Source: Halpernia frigidisoli (lineage in GTDB: Bacteria; Bacteroidota; Bacteroidia; Flavobacteriales; Weeksellaceae). From it: a DNA stretch of 64,000 bases. Below, in pieces: positions 37,067-45,994 of this stretch. The notes below the pieces were generated by a model, which saw only the letters and a program-made list of their open reading frames with translations, was not told the origin of the DNA and searched no databases. The number at the start of each line of letters is the position of its first letter. The stretch's first letter is position 1. The DNA is taken from positions 124,001 to 188,000 of the forward strand of contig NZ_FOQT01000002.1 of NCBI RefSeq assembly GCF_900113805.1. The letters run 5' to 3'. The translations under genes and the position numbers were made by a program.

Positions 37067-38112
37067 AGTAAAGATTTTAAAACACTCTCTAAATCTGTCC
37101 GGACCTTTTCTTTGTTAAAATTTTCCTGAAAATCAAAGGTGTTTTTATGCTTTAAACTTAATATTTGACTTTCAAAATCTTCATTTTCTTTGATGATAAA
37201 AGGTTTTGAAGTTTGATAATGTTTCGGGAAAATAGCGGTTTTTCCATATTTTATGGCGTCACCAATATTTCCCGACATCTTAGTTTTGCCGTAAATTTCT
37301 TCCTGACTAAAAAATTCGGTTTTTTCCTGAATTGGACACCAAAGAAAATTCGCAGAATTCATATTTTTATCAAATTCTTCCTGCGAAACTTTCTCCTTAA
37401 AATATTTTAAACTAATATTTTTCGGTAATTTCTTTTCTAAATCTTTGATCCAATTCAACTCTTTTCCTTTCGCTTTTCCTAGAAAAATAAATTTAAAAAT
37501 TGAGTTAGTTTTTAATTCAGAAATAATTTTAATTATTTTAAAATAATCCCGTCTTTCCTGCGAAACACTTCCGGGAATTACGATTATTTGTTCTGTATTT
37601 TCAATTTCATTTTCATTAAATTTATTAAAAAATAAAGGCAAAAATTTAAATTTATTTTCGACTAAACTTTCATCTAAAACTAATAAATGATTGGCTTTCT
37701 CAAAAATTTCCGGCGCAGAAAGCAAACCTTCTTTTATTAACAATTTTAAACGGTATTGAAAGTCCTGTTTAAAAACATTTTTAAATAAATTGAATTTTGA
37801 AATTTTACAAAAGTTTAAATTATGGCAAATTACCGTGCAATTATAATTTTCAACAATTTTTAAATAAACATTAAAATTTCGGTGAACCGTTCCGATAATA
37901 ATTAATTCATAATTTACTTCGGAAAGTTGCTTTAATATTTGAAAAGAAGAACTTTCAAATACCGACTGATTTTCCTTCAAATTTAACTGCAATAATATCT
38001 TTTCAGAAAAATAAAGATCAACTTGAAATTCTTTGGAACTTTGAATCAATTCCATAAAATTTCCTGCAATTTCTGCATGCGTGTCCAATTCTATGTAAGC
38101 GATTTTTGTCAA
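37063..38112 (-). CDS. Putative glycosyltransferase (GT-B-like), divergent
   Basis: A 349-residue cytoplasmic protein. The second half has a GT-B-like layout: IIVIPGSVSQERRDYFKII, FIFLGKAKG, and EIYGKTKMSGNIGDAIKYGKTAIFPKHYQ, where a Gly-rich, acidic donor-binding site would be. The N-terminal half lacks a signal peptide and carries only weak similarity to glycosyltransferases. It overlaps the upstream GT2 gene by 4 bases (ATGA) and is probably translated with it. I am fairly sure of the fold from context and layout, not of the substrate. Confidence 0.6.
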   Translation of the reverse strand: MTKIAYIELDTHAEIAGNFMELIQSSKEFQVDLYFSEKILLQLNLKENQSVFESSSFQILKQLSEVNYELIIIGTVHRNFNVYLKIVENYNCTVICHNLNFCKISKFNLFKNVFKQDFQYRLKLLIKEGLLSAPEIFEKANHLLVLDESLVENKFKFLPLFFNKFNENEIENTEQIIVIPGSVSQERRDYFKIIKIISELKTNSIFKFIFLGKAKGKELNWIKDLEKKLPKNISLKYFKEKVSQEEFDKNMNSANFLWCPIQEKTEFFSQEEIYGKTKMSGNIGDAIKYGKTAIFPKHYQTSKPFIIKENEDFESQILSLKHKNTFDFQENFNKEKVRTDLESVLKSLL

Positions 38113-38951
38113 TTTCTTATGTTTTTCAACATTTGTTTCCAGCGCAAATCACGAATGTATTTAATTTCATTTTTGCTTAAAACACGTTCATTTTTTTGAC
38201 TTAAAAAAGATTTTACCGTAATTAAAAACTCAGAAAATGATTTATTTTTAAATGAAGATTTAGCGGAAGAAATCAACATTAAAGGAAAGTTTAAACCAAT
38301 ATTATAAAAATATTCACCCAGTTTTTTCGCCTTTTGATTTTTATATTTAAATGCTGTTGGTCGCAAATGTTTTACCAATAAATCTTTAATTGTAATAACT
38401 TCCCAATTGTGCATTTTAGCAAGCATGACATCAATATTGTCCCAACCAAGAACAGCGCGAATTCCGTTCATATCTTCAAAACAATGTTTTCTGTAAGATT
38501 TTATGGGACCACGAACGTGGTTTTTTGAAGATAAATTTTCGAAGATCCATTCGCCGTTTTTCTCAATATAAACCAAACCTGAAACCATTCCGGCTTTTTG
38601 ATTTTGCTCATAAATTTTGTTTATTTTGTCCAAATAATTTTCGGGGAAAATAATATCTGCGTCAAATTTACAGATAACATCAAAATCTTTTAAACCAATT
38701 TCATTTAAACCTTTATAAAAAGTTTGCACTACTTTCGCGCCAGGTTCATGAGATGATAATTTTAAATTATAGATTTTAAATTTTAGATTTTGGGAAATGA
38801 AATGCTCAACGATTTCTTGTGTTTTGTCGGTTGAACCATCATTTACAACAACGCACTCAAAATCCTGAAAACTTTGTTTTTGCAAAGAATCCAGACAAGA
38901 AAAGATAAATTCTTCTTCGTTGTGCGCGGGAATGATGATTAGGAATTTCAT
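38109..38951 (-). CDS. Family 2 glycosyltransferase (GT-A)
   Basis: A 280-residue glycosyltransferase. I start at ATG 38951 because MKFLIIIPAHNEEEFI is the beginning of the GT2 fold. The longer frame to 38999 adds a basic tail overlapping the toxin gene. Motifs are PAHNEEEF, DFECVVVNDGSTDKTQ (nucleotide binding) and CKFDADIIFPENYL (metal-binding D-x-D). GYRKHCFEDMNGIRAVLGWDNIDVML covers the acceptor and catalytic region. It overlaps the next glycosyltransferase by 4 bases and lies just downstream of a toxin-antitoxin pair. Confidence 0.9.
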   Translation of the reverse strand: MKFLIIIPAHNEEEFIFSCLDSLQKQSFQDFECVVVNDGSTDKTQEIVEHFISQNLKFKIYNLKLSSHEPGAKVVQTFYKGLNEIGLKDFDVICKFDADIIFPENYLDKINKIYEQNQKAGMVSGLVYIEKNGEWIFENLSSKNHVRGPIKSYRKHCFEDMNGIRAVLGWDNIDVMLAKMHNWEVITIKDLLVKHLRPTAFKYKNQKAKKLGEYFYNIGLNFPLMLISSAKSSFKNKSFSEFLITVKSFLSQKNERVLSKNEIKYIRDLRWKQMLKNIRN

Positions 38952-38956
38952 TGGAA

Positions 38957-39274
38957 TTATTCTGACAAATTTTCCAATTTTTCTGGATCTTGACGACAAT
39001 CAAAAACATCGTAAATTCTTATCAATTCTTCTGATTCGACTTTGTAAATGATTTTGTAGTTTTTATGAACCAAATATCTGAAATCTTCGTTTCTAACTTC
39101 TAAAAGTAATTCCTTTTGACCCATCAAAGAATGATTTTTTAAGGAAATAGATTTTGAAATTATACCATCAACTATTTTTTGCGCAACTTTTTTGTTCGCT
39201 CTTTTATAAAAATAATCAAAAATATCATCTAATTTATTTTCAGCAAATTGTGACCAAACTACATTTGGATTCAT
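38957..39274 (-). CDS. ParE/RelE-family toxin of a type II toxin-antitoxin pair
   Basis: A 105-residue protein with the compact RelE/ParE fold. It has an N-terminal helical pair (VVWSQFAENKLDDIFDYF) and a strand region with EVRNEDFRYLVHKNYKIIYKVESEELIRIYDVFDCRQDP. The VWSQFAENKLDDIFDYFYKRA opening and RYLVHKNYKIIYK are characteristic. It would target DNA gyrase (ParE) or ribosome-bound mRNA (RelE); the sequence does not decide between them. Its ATG overlaps the antitoxin stop by 4 bases. It lies between polA and the glycan genes. Confidence 0.85.
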   Translation of the reverse strand: MNPNVVWSQFAENKLDDIFDYFYKRANKKVAQKIVDGIISKSISLKNHSLMGQKELLLEVRNEDFRYLVHKNYKIIYKVESEELIRIYDVFDCRQDPEKLENLSE

Positions 39275-39504
39275 TTTTTATATTTTTCTAATAAATCTTC
39301 TGCAACAATAAATCTTCCTTCTGCAAAATCTTTTTCAGATTGCTCTATTCTCTCCACGTATTCTCTCTGAGTCATCGGAATTATTTTTTCTTCGGAAATT
39401 GTTTTACTAAAAAATAGTTCTAAATTTTCCAGCAAAAATTCATCTTTTAGATCCAATATTCTTTTGGCTAAATTTATTTTTCTTATGTTGATATCTATTT
39501 CCAT
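39271..39504 (-). CDS. Antitoxin of the ParE/RelE pair
   Basis: A 77-residue protein. The N-terminal half (DINIRKINLAKRILDLKDEFLLENL) would form the dimerisation and DNA-binding part. The acidic C-terminal half, with YVERIEQSEKDFAEGRFIVAEDLLEKYKK, fits the toxin-binding tail seen in many Bacteroidota antitoxins. It is the first gene of the pair, as usual, and overlaps the toxin start by 4 bases. The annotation rests partly on this context. Confidence 0.82.
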   Translation of the reverse strand: MEIDINIRKINLAKRILDLKDEFLLENLELFFSKTISEEKIIPMTQREYVERIEQSEKDFAEGRFIVAEDLLEKYKK

Positions 39505-39534
39505 TTTTAGATTCTTTTAACAAATGTAATAATT

Positions 39535-42351
39535 TTAATGCGCTTCTAACCAATTCTTACCCTCGCCAACTTCCACCAAAAGCGGCACTTCAGTTTTTAC
39601 CGCGTTTTCCATTTCCTGTTTGATAATTTCTTTCGCGGTTTCTACCTCATCATCTGGCGATTCAAATAAAAGTTCATCATGAACCTGCAAAAGCATCTTT
39701 GTTTTCAGATTTTTTTCGGCAAATTTTTGGTCAATATTTATCATTGCAATTTTTATAATATCTGCCGCACTTCCCTGAATTGGCGCATTCACAGCATTTC
39801 TTTCAGCGTGACCTTTTACCACAAAATTTCCGGAATTTATATCTTTCAAATGTCGCCGTCTGCCTAAAAGGGTTTCTACAAAACCATTTTCACGGGCTTT
39901 TTCAACTTGCTCTTTCATGTATTCTTTGAGCCGCGGATAAGTTTCAAAATAAGCCTCGATCATTGCTTTACTTTCAGCGCGCGAAAGTCCGGTTTGCTCG
40001 CTTAAACCAAAAGCAGAAACGCCGTAAATAATTCCAAAATTAACCGTTTTCGCTTGTGAACGCTGTAATTTCGTCACCTCATTTAAAGGAATATTAAATA
40101 ATTTTGCCGCGGTCGAAGCATGAATGTCTTCATTGTTTTGAAAGGCTTTCATCATTTCCGTCTCTTTGGAAATCTCTGCGATCAAACGCAATTCTATCTG
40201 AGAATAATCCGCAGAAATGATTTTTTTTCCTTTGGCAGAAACAAATGCTCCACGGATTTGTTGCCCACGTAAAGTTCGGATCGGGATATTTTGCAGGTTT
40301 GGATTAATGCTCGATAATCTTCCCGTCGCAGCAACAGTTTGCGCAAATGTTGTGTGAACGCGGTTATCGTTTTTGTCAAGTTGCAAAGGCAACGCATCTA
40401 CATAAGTTGATTTCAGTTTTTGATAAGTTCTGTATTCTAAAATATGTTTGATGATTTCATTTTCAAATGAAAGTTTTTGCAAAATATCTTCGCCCGTTGC
40501 GTATTGACCGGTTTTTGTCTTTTTTGCTTTCGGATCGAGTTTCATTTTATCGAATAAAACTTCACCCAATTGTTTCGGGGAATTCATATTAAATTCTTCA
40601 CCGGACAAACTGAAAATTTCTTTTTCAAGAGCTGCCAAATCATTTTCCAGATCTTTACTTTCTTTCGCAAGCCATTCCTCATCGAGAGCAACACCTTCCA
40701 GTTCCATTTTAGCCAAAACTTTTAGCAAAGGAATTTCTATCTGATAAAAGACATTTTCGAGTTTTTCTTTTTTTAATTGAGGTTCAAAAAGTTGGTATAA
40801 TTGAAATGTAATATCTGCATTTTCCCCTGCAAAATCGGTTTGTACTTTTAAATCTAAATCCCTGAAATTACTTTGGCTTTTTCCTTTTCCAACCAATGAT
40901 TCTAAAGTGACCGGTTTATAATTTAAAAACATTTCTGCTAAATAATCGCTTCCGTGTCTTCCATCGGGATTTAATAAATAATGCGCGATCATGGTATCAA
41001 AAAAGTTTCCTTTTAAATCAAAACCATAATTTTTTAAGATTTTAAAATCAAATTTAAGATCGTGGGAAATTTTTAAAACGTCTTCTTTTTCAAAAAACGG
41101 TCTGAAAATTTCTAAAGTTTTTACCGCTTCTTCCCTATTTTCTGAAATCGGAATATAATAAGCCAAACCGTTTTTATAGGAAAAACTGAGCGCAATTAAT
41201 TCCGCAATCATCGCATCATCGCTTGAAGTTATGGCTTCAAAAGCAACCGCTTTTTGTTTTATTAAATTTTGAACCAAAAAATATTGTGCTTTCGGTCCGG
41301 AAATATTTTGATATAAATTATCTTTTTCCGCTATACTTGATTTTGTAGAAGTCGCCTGATCTAATTCTTCAAAATTGGCAAAAAGATCTAATTGTCCGCT
41401 AGTATTTTGAACTTTTTTAACTTCTTTTTCGGAAAAATTTTCTACCTGAACTTCAGGATTTTCTTTAAAAGCGCGGTACAATCTTTCATACAACTGGCGG
41501 AATTCTATTTCCTCAAAAATAATTTTTGCGGCTTCAAAATCGGGTTCATCTAAAGTGTAATTTTCGTAATGGAAATCAATTGGCGCATCGCACAAAATGG
41601 TCGCTAACTTTTTAGACAAGATCCCGCGCTCAGCAGAATTTTCTATTTTTTCTTTAATTTTTCCGGTAAGTTGGCTCGTGTTTGCCAAAAGATTTTCGAT
41701 GCTACCATATTCCTTTAAAAATTTCTTCGCCGTTTTTTCGCCAACGCCTTCTAAACCGGGAATATTATCAACGGCATCGCCCATCATTGCAAGGAAATCA
41801 ATAACTTGTTTTGGATCTTCAACTTCAAATTTTGCTTTTACTTCTTCGATTCCTAAAATCTCAATTTCACTGCCTTTCATGCTTGGCTTGTAAATCTTGA
41901 TATTTTCTGTCACTAATTGCGCAAAATCTTTATCCGGCGTTACCATAAAAACCTGGTAACCTAATTTTTCCGCTTTACAGGCAATCGTTCCGATGACATC
42001 ATCGGCTTCATAACCTGCAACGCCCAAACTCGGAATGTGCATCGCTTCCAAAATCTTGTGAATGTAGGGAATCGCGACTTTTATCGCATCCGGCGTTTCA
42101 CTTCTATTGGCTTTGTATTCAGCAAAATCTGCAGTTCTGACAGTTGCCTCTCCCACATCAAAAACGACGGCTAAATGACCCGGTTTTTCCCGGCGAATTA
42201 ATTCAATCAAAGAATTTGTAAAACCGAAGATCGCAGAAGTATCCATTCCTTTGCTGGTCATTCTCGGACTGCGAATTAAGGCGTAATAACCACGAAAAAT
42301 CATTGCGTAAGCATCAATTAAATAAAGTCTTTTGTCGGTAGAATCTGTCAT
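39535..42351 (-). CDS. polA: DNA polymerase I
   Basis: A 938-residue repair and Okazaki-fragment polymerase. It has a 5'-3' exonuclease (about 1-290; LYLIDAYAMIFRGYYA, GYEADDVIG, ITPDKDFAQLV-type VTPDKDF), a 3'-5' exonuclease-like domain (about 350-530; KISHDLKFDFKIL and FDTMIAHYLLNPD) and a family A polymerase domain. Polymerase motif A is ISADYSQIELRLIAEIS, the O-helix RSQAKTVNFGIIYGVSAFGL, and motif C LQVHDELLFE. All key residues appear present. A TATCTTTG -7-like box on the minus strand (42356-42363) ends only a few bases before the ATG, suggesting a very short leader. Confidence 0.97.
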   Translation of the reverse strand: MTDSTDKRLYLIDAYAMIFRGYYALIRSPRMTSKGMDTSAIFGFTNSLIELIRREKPGHLAVVFDVGEATVRTADFAEYKANRSETPDAIKVAIPYIHKILEAMHIPSLGVAGYEADDVIGTIACKAEKLGYQVFMVTPDKDFAQLVTENIKIYKPSMKGSEIEILGIEEVKAKFEVEDPKQVIDFLAMMGDAVDNIPGLEGVGEKTAKKFLKEYGSIENLLANTSQLTGKIKEKIENSAERGILSKKLATILCDAPIDFHYENYTLDEPDFEAAKIIFEEIEFRQLYERLYRAFKENPEVQVENFSEKEVKKVQNTSGQLDLFANFEELDQATSTKSSIAEKDNLYQNISGPKAQYFLVQNLIKQKAVAFEAITSSDDAMIAELIALSFSYKNGLAYYIPISENREEAVKTLEIFRPFFEKEDVLKISHDLKFDFKILKNYGFDLKGNFFDTMIAHYLLNPDGRHGSDYLAEMFLNYKPVTLESLVGKGKSQSNFRDLDLKVQTDFAGENADITFQLYQLFEPQLKKEKLENVFYQIEIPLLKVLAKMELEGVALDEEWLAKESKDLENDLAALEKEIFSLSGEEFNMNSPKQLGEVLFDKMKLDPKAKKTKTGQYATGEDILQKLSFENEIIKHILEYRTYQKLKSTYVDALPLQLDKNDNRVHTTFAQTVAATGRLSSINPNLQNIPIRTLRGQQIRGAFVSAKGKKIISADYSQIELRLIAEISKETEMMKAFQNNEDIHASTAAKLFNIPLNEVTKLQRSQAKTVNFGIIYGVSAFGLSEQTGLSRAESKAMIEAYFETYPRLKEYMKEQVEKARENGFVETLLGRRRHLKDINSGNFVVKGHAERNAVNAPIQGSAADIIKIAMINIDQKFAEKNLKTKMLLQVHDELLFESPDDEVETAKEIIKQEMENAVKTEVPLLVEVGEGKNWLEAH

Positions 42352-42468
42352 AAAGCAAAGATAAAGATTTTAGGTTAAGGTTGAGATTTAGGTTTAATTT
42401 TACTTAAAAGTTTTCACTTTGAAGGACCTTAATTTATTCGTTTAATTTTACTTTTCGAAAATATTTAA

Positions 42469-42942
42469 ATGGCAACAATTCATTTATCAACTGAAATTCA
42501 CTCTACAATTGAGGTTTGTTTTGATTTATCAAGAAGTATCGACTTACACAAAATGTCAACTGTTAAAACAAATGAAGAAGCCATCGCCGGAAAGACTTCA
42601 GGTTTAATAGGAATGGATGAATGGGTAACCTGGGAAGCAAAACATTTAGGTTTTAAGCAAAAATTAACTTCGAAAATAACGGCTTTTGAAAGTCCAAACT
42701 ATTTTAAGGATGAACAATTAAAAGGAATTTTTAAAACTTTTCAACACCAGCATATTTTTAAACAAGAAGATGGATTTGTAATCATGGAAGATATTTTAAT
42801 TTTCTCTTCACCTTTTGGAATTGTCGGAAAACTATTTGACAAAATATTTTTAAAATCCTACTTAACTAAATTTTTAAAAGAAAGAAATTCCATCATTAAA
42901 ATTTTCGCCGAAAGTGAGGAATGGAAAACCGTTTTAAAGTAA
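42469..42942 (+). CDS. SRPBCC (START-like) family protein
   Basis: A 157-residue protein of the Bet v1/START-like fold, in which a hydrophobic cavity can bind a ligand. Visible features are the N-terminal strand TIHLSTEIHSTIEVCFDLSRSIDLH, WEAKHLGFKQKLTSKITAFESP, FQHQHIFKQEDGFVIMEDILIFSSPFG, and a long C-terminal helix. This sub-family is often annotated as a cell-division-inhibitor-like protein, but its ligand is unknown. It begins a run of three genes on one strand (gap 32 bases to the kinase-like gene). Confidence 0.85.
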   Translation: MATIHLSTEIHSTIEVCFDLSRSIDLHKMSTVKTNEEAIAGKTSGLIGMDEWVTWEAKHLGFKQKLTSKITAFESPNYFKDEQLKGIFKTFQHQHIFKQEDGFVIMEDILIFSSPFGIVGKLFDKIFLKSYLTKFLKERNSIIKIFAESEEWKTVLK

Positions 42943-42974
42943 AAAACTAAATCAAAAATCGTATTTTTACACAA

Positions 42975-43763
42975 ATGATTTCCACAGATTTAAATTTACG
43001 AACCGTAATTGTAACGCGCTATATTTTGCCTTTGCGCGAAGGCGGCTCGTTGCCGGCTTTGGCGGAAGCAGATGATGATTTTAAATATGTTTTAAAATTT
43101 CGTGGTTCGGGACATGGCACAAAAATGCTCATTTCAGAATTAATTGGCGGTGAACTGGCAAGATTTTTAGGTTTAAAGATGCCTGAATTGGTGTTTGCAA
43201 ATCTGGACGAAAATTTTGGCAGAACTGAAGCAGACGAAGAAATACAGGATTTATTGAAAGGAAGTACAGGTTTAAATTTAGCGATGCATTTTCTTTCTGG
43301 ATCGATTAATTTTGATCCAAATGTGATGGAAGTTGATCCGGAAACTGCTTCAAAAATTGTTTGGTTGGACGCGTTTTTAACAAACATCGACCGTACTTTT
43401 CGCAATACTAATATGCTCATCTGGAACCGTGAATTATGGTTGATTGATTTTGGCGCATCATTATATTTTCACCATTCCTGGGATGGTTGGGAAGAAAAAG
43501 CGAAAACACCTTTTCCATTAATTAAAGACCACGTTTTACTGGAAAAAGCAACTGAATTAAAGAAAATCGATAAAGAATTTAAATCAAAAATAACAATAGA
43601 AGTTCTAACTTCAATTGTGAATTTAATTCCTGATGAATGGCTTCAATGGCGAGATACGGAACTTTCGCCAAATGAAATTAGAAAAGTTTATATTGAATTT
43701 TTAAGCATTCGGCTAGAGAATTCTGAAATATTTGTAAAAGCGGCGGAAGATGCAAGAGTTTAA
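42975..43763 (+). CDS. HipA-like kinase family protein
   Basis: A 262-residue, compact relative of HipA, which is a Ser/Thr kinase that targets tRNA synthetases. Kinase-type features are an ATP-site Lys41 in YVLKFRGSGHGTK, a catalytic loop N137-x-D139-R140-x3-N144, and D158-F-G160. The protein lacks the separate N-terminal subdomain of full HipA. It overlaps the next gene, DUF3037, by 14 bases. No HipB-like repressor is adjacent, so it is not a standard HipBA module. I infer kinase activity from the motifs; the target is unknown. Confidence 0.82.
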   Translation: MISTDLNLRTVIVTRYILPLREGGSLPALAEADDDFKYVLKFRGSGHGTKMLISELIGGELARFLGLKMPELVFANLDENFGRTEADEEIQDLLKGSTGLNLAMHFLSGSINFDPNVMEVDPETASKIVWLDAFLTNIDRTFRNTNMLIWNRELWLIDFGASLYFHHSWDGWEEKAKTPFPLIKDHVLLEKATELKKIDKEFKSKITIEVLTSIVNLIPDEWLQWRDTELSPNEIRKVYIEFLSIRLENSEIFVKAAEDARV

Positions 43764-44133
43764 ACTTTATGAATACGCTGTGATTCGCGCTTTGCCAAAA
43801 GTGGAGCGTGAGGAATTCTTTAATGTTGGATTGATTTTATTCAGCAAAAAAGAAAAATACATTCACGCGGATTATTTTTTAGATAAAGAGAAATTGAAAT
43901 GTTTTTTTTCAGAAGAGAATTTGGAAGATCTTGAAACGAATTTAAAATCATTTTTAAATATTGCAAAAGGTGAAAAATGTGGTGGAAAGATTTCAATTTT
44001 AGAAATTCCTGAACGTTTTCGCTGGTTGAATGCTGTTAGAAGTTCTTGTATTCAAACTTCGCGACCTCATGTTGGTTTAAGTAAAGATTTAGATAAAACT
44101 TTTGAGAGATTATTTGAAGAAATGGTAAAATAA
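43750..44133 (+). CDS. DUF3037 domain-containing protein
   Basis: A 127-residue cytoplasmic protein of the DUF3037 family. Its opening YEYAVIRALPKVEREEFFNVGLILF is typical, as is the FRWLNAVRSSCIQTSRPHVGL block. The family has no known function. I recall that DUF3037 genes often sit directly beside a HipA-like kinase gene, as here with a 14-base overlap. The pair is therefore probably one functional unit. It is followed by a shared hairpin terminator. Confidence 0.87.
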   Translation: MQEFKLYEYAVIRALPKVEREEFFNVGLILFSKKEKYIHADYFLDKEKLKCFFSEENLEDLETNLKSFLNIAKGEKCGGKISILEIPERFRWLNAVRSSCIQTSRPHVGLSKDLDKTFERLFEEMVK

Positions 44134-44141
44134 GAACATAA

Positions 44142-44172
44142 AAAAAGCACCATTTTTAAAACAGTGCTTTTT
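44142..44172. terminator. Bidirectional hairpin terminator
   Basis: Stem AAAAAGCAC / GTGCTTTTT with a 13-base loop, between DUF3037 and the convergent 54-residue lipoprotein gene. Confidence 0.75.
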
Positions 44173-44177
44173 ATTTT

Positions 44178-44342
44178 TTATTTTTTTGCTCTTCCAAACA
44201 GCCAAACTATCAGTCCGATGACAGCAACTACTGCTATAACGCCAAACCACATTCCGGTTTTAAAGATATCTCCAATTACTTCGCAGCTTTGTAAACTGAA
44301 CATCGCAATTGCCATTAAACTTAATAATGTAAACTTTTTCAT
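44178..44342 (-). CDS. Small lipoprotein with one membrane helix (54 aa)
   Basis: A short gene, easily missed. The protein is MKKFTLLSLMAIAMFSLQSC, then EVIGDIFKTGMWFGVI and a hydrophobic helix ending in WLFGRAKK. Cys20 follows a good lipobox (L-Q-S-C), and one more membrane helix covers about residues 32-49. I recall similar 50-60-residue proteins in many Bacteroidota, sometimes mislabelled as phosphatidate cytidylyltransferase. The start is ATG at 44340-44342 on the minus strand. It is a single gene with a hairpin after it. The function is unknown. Confidence 0.8.
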   Translation of the reverse strand: MKKFTLLSLMAIAMFSLQSCEVIGDIFKTGMWFGVIAVVAVIGLIVWLFGRAKK

Positions 44343-44429
44343 AGTATTATTTTTTGATTTTAATATTTGTTAAAAGATTTTAACAAATAACTTGCCATTT
44401 CAAAAAAGTCTTAAAAAAAACTTAATTAA

Positions 44430-44759
44430 TTATGGATAAGGTGCTACAATGACTTCTAAACCATCAAGTTGAGAATTGATATGAATCTGGCAACCTAAAC
44501 GGCTATTTTCCTGCACATGATAAGCTTCCCCAAGCATTGCATCTTCTTCAGCGTCCATTTCTGGTAAATCAAAATCATTTTCTACATAAACCTGACAAGA
44601 AGCGCACATCGCCATTCCGCCACAAACTCCTACAGTTCCTTCTTCTGCGATTTCGTAGGAACGGATCACTTCCATTAAATTCATTGACATATCAGTTGGA
44701 ACCACCACTTCGTGAAGTTCGCCGTTTCTGTCTGTAATTTTTATATTAATGTCCTGCAT
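44430..44759 (-). CDS. [2Fe-2S] ferredoxin (adrenodoxin type)
   Basis: A 109-residue electron carrier. The cluster ligands are Cys46, Cys52, Cys55 and Cys90 (C-x5-C-x2-C-x34-C), the adrenodoxin/Isc-ferredoxin pattern, with CGGMAMCASC around the first three. The following acidic segment DLPEMDAEEDAML is the typical partner-binding helix. It lies 25 bases downstream of the ferredoxin reductase gene on the same strand, so the two form an electron-transfer pair. Confidence 0.9.
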   Translation of the reverse strand: MQDINIKITDRNGELHEVVVPTDMSMNLMEVIRSYEIAEEGTVGVCGGMAMCASCQVYVENDFDLPEMDAEEDAMLGEAYHVQENSRLGCQIHINSQLDGLEVIVAPYP

Positions 44760-44784
44760 TTTTTATTAATAGTTGAAAATAAAA

Positions 44785-45837
44785 TTAATCGATTTTCATA
44801 ACAACAGCTTTCTCGGCTTCTTTTCTGGTTCCGTCAAAACCGTCAACTCCACTTACCGTAGTATATTTTAATACGTATTTTTTGCCCGGATTAATTCGGT
44901 TATAGACGCTTTGACACATCATTGTCGCTTCATGAAAACCGCAAAGAATTAACTTTAATTTTCCAGGATAAGTGTTGACATCACCAATAGCATAAATACC
45001 GTCGATATTGGTTTGATAATCTAAGGCGTTGTTTACTTTAATGGCGTTTTTTTCAATATCTAAACCCCAGTTTGCGATTGCTCCCAGTTTTGGCGTTAAA
45101 CCAAAAAGCGCAATAAAAAAGTCGGTATCTATATCTAAAATCTCATCATTGGATTTTATGGAAAGTCCGGTAATATGAGAATCACCTTTTAAAGCTACAA
45201 CTTCGGCTGGTGTAATTAACTTGATTTTTCCAGCATCTTTTAAAGCCTGAACTTTTTCTACTGAGTCAAGTGCGCCACGAAATTCATTTCTCCTATGTAT
45301 TAAAGTCACTTCACTCGCAACGTCAGATAAAAATATTGCCCAATCTAAGGCAGAATCGCCTCCACCAGCAATTACGATTTTTTTATTTCTAAAATGTTCC
45401 GGTTCTTTTACAAAATATTCTACACCGTTTTCTTCAAATTTTTCAATATTTTCTAAAAGTGGTTTTCTTGGTTCAAAAGTTCCCAAACCACCGGCAATTG
45501 CAACAGCTTTAGCATGATGAACTGTTCCCTTATTAGTTGTAACCTCGAATGTGCCGTCTTCCAGTTTATTTATTGTTTCAGCTGTTTCGCCTAAAGTAAA
45601 ACCCGGTTGAAATTGTTTGATTTGCTCCATTAAATTATCTACCAATTCACCTGCATTTACAGTAGGATAACCTGGAATATCAAAAATAGGTTTCTTTGGA
45701 TAAAGTTCAGTTAATTGACCGCCAGGTTGTGGAAGTGCATCTATTAAATGGCATTTCATCTTTAGTAAACCTGCCTCAAAAACTGCAAATAAGCCTGTTG
45801 GACCCGCTCCAATTATTAATAAATCTGTGGTAATCAT
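44785..45837 (-). CDS. Ferredoxin--NADP reductase (thioredoxin-reductase-like type)
   Basis: A 350-residue flavoprotein of the YumC-like ferredoxin-NADP+ reductase type. It has an FAD-binding LLIIGAGPTGLFAVFEAG at the N-terminus, DALPQPGGQLTELYPKK and a second NADPH-binding VIAGGGDSALDWA near residue 155. GIYAIGDVNTYPGKLKLILCGFHEA closes the FAD site. No CxxC redox pair is present, which separates it from true thioredoxin reductase. It is upstream of the ferredoxin gene in a two-gene operon. Confidence 0.9.
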   Translation of the reverse strand: MITTDLLIIGAGPTGLFAVFEAGLLKMKCHLIDALPQPGGQLTELYPKKPIFDIPGYPTVNAGELVDNLMEQIKQFQPGFTLGETAETINKLEDGTFEVTTNKGTVHHAKAVAIAGGLGTFEPRKPLLENIEKFEENGVEYFVKEPEHFRNKKIVIAGGGDSALDWAIFLSDVASEVTLIHRRNEFRGALDSVEKVQALKDAGKIKLITPAEVVALKGDSHITGLSIKSNDEILDIDTDFFIALFGLTPKLGAIANWGLDIEKNAIKVNNALDYQTNIDGIYAIGDVNTYPGKLKLILCGFHEATMMCQSVYNRINPGKKYVLKYTTVSGVDGFDGTRKEAEKAVVMKID

Positions 45838-45994
45838 TTAGTAGTATATTAAACTGAAAAATATATTTGCAAATTTACTAAATTTTAAAGGAAAGCCCGC
45901 TGACAAATGTCAGCCAAAAAATCCAGTTTTTGCAACCGTTCTGCAGAATTAAATGGGTGTTTAAATTTGGCAGTGTATTTGTAAAACTTAGACT

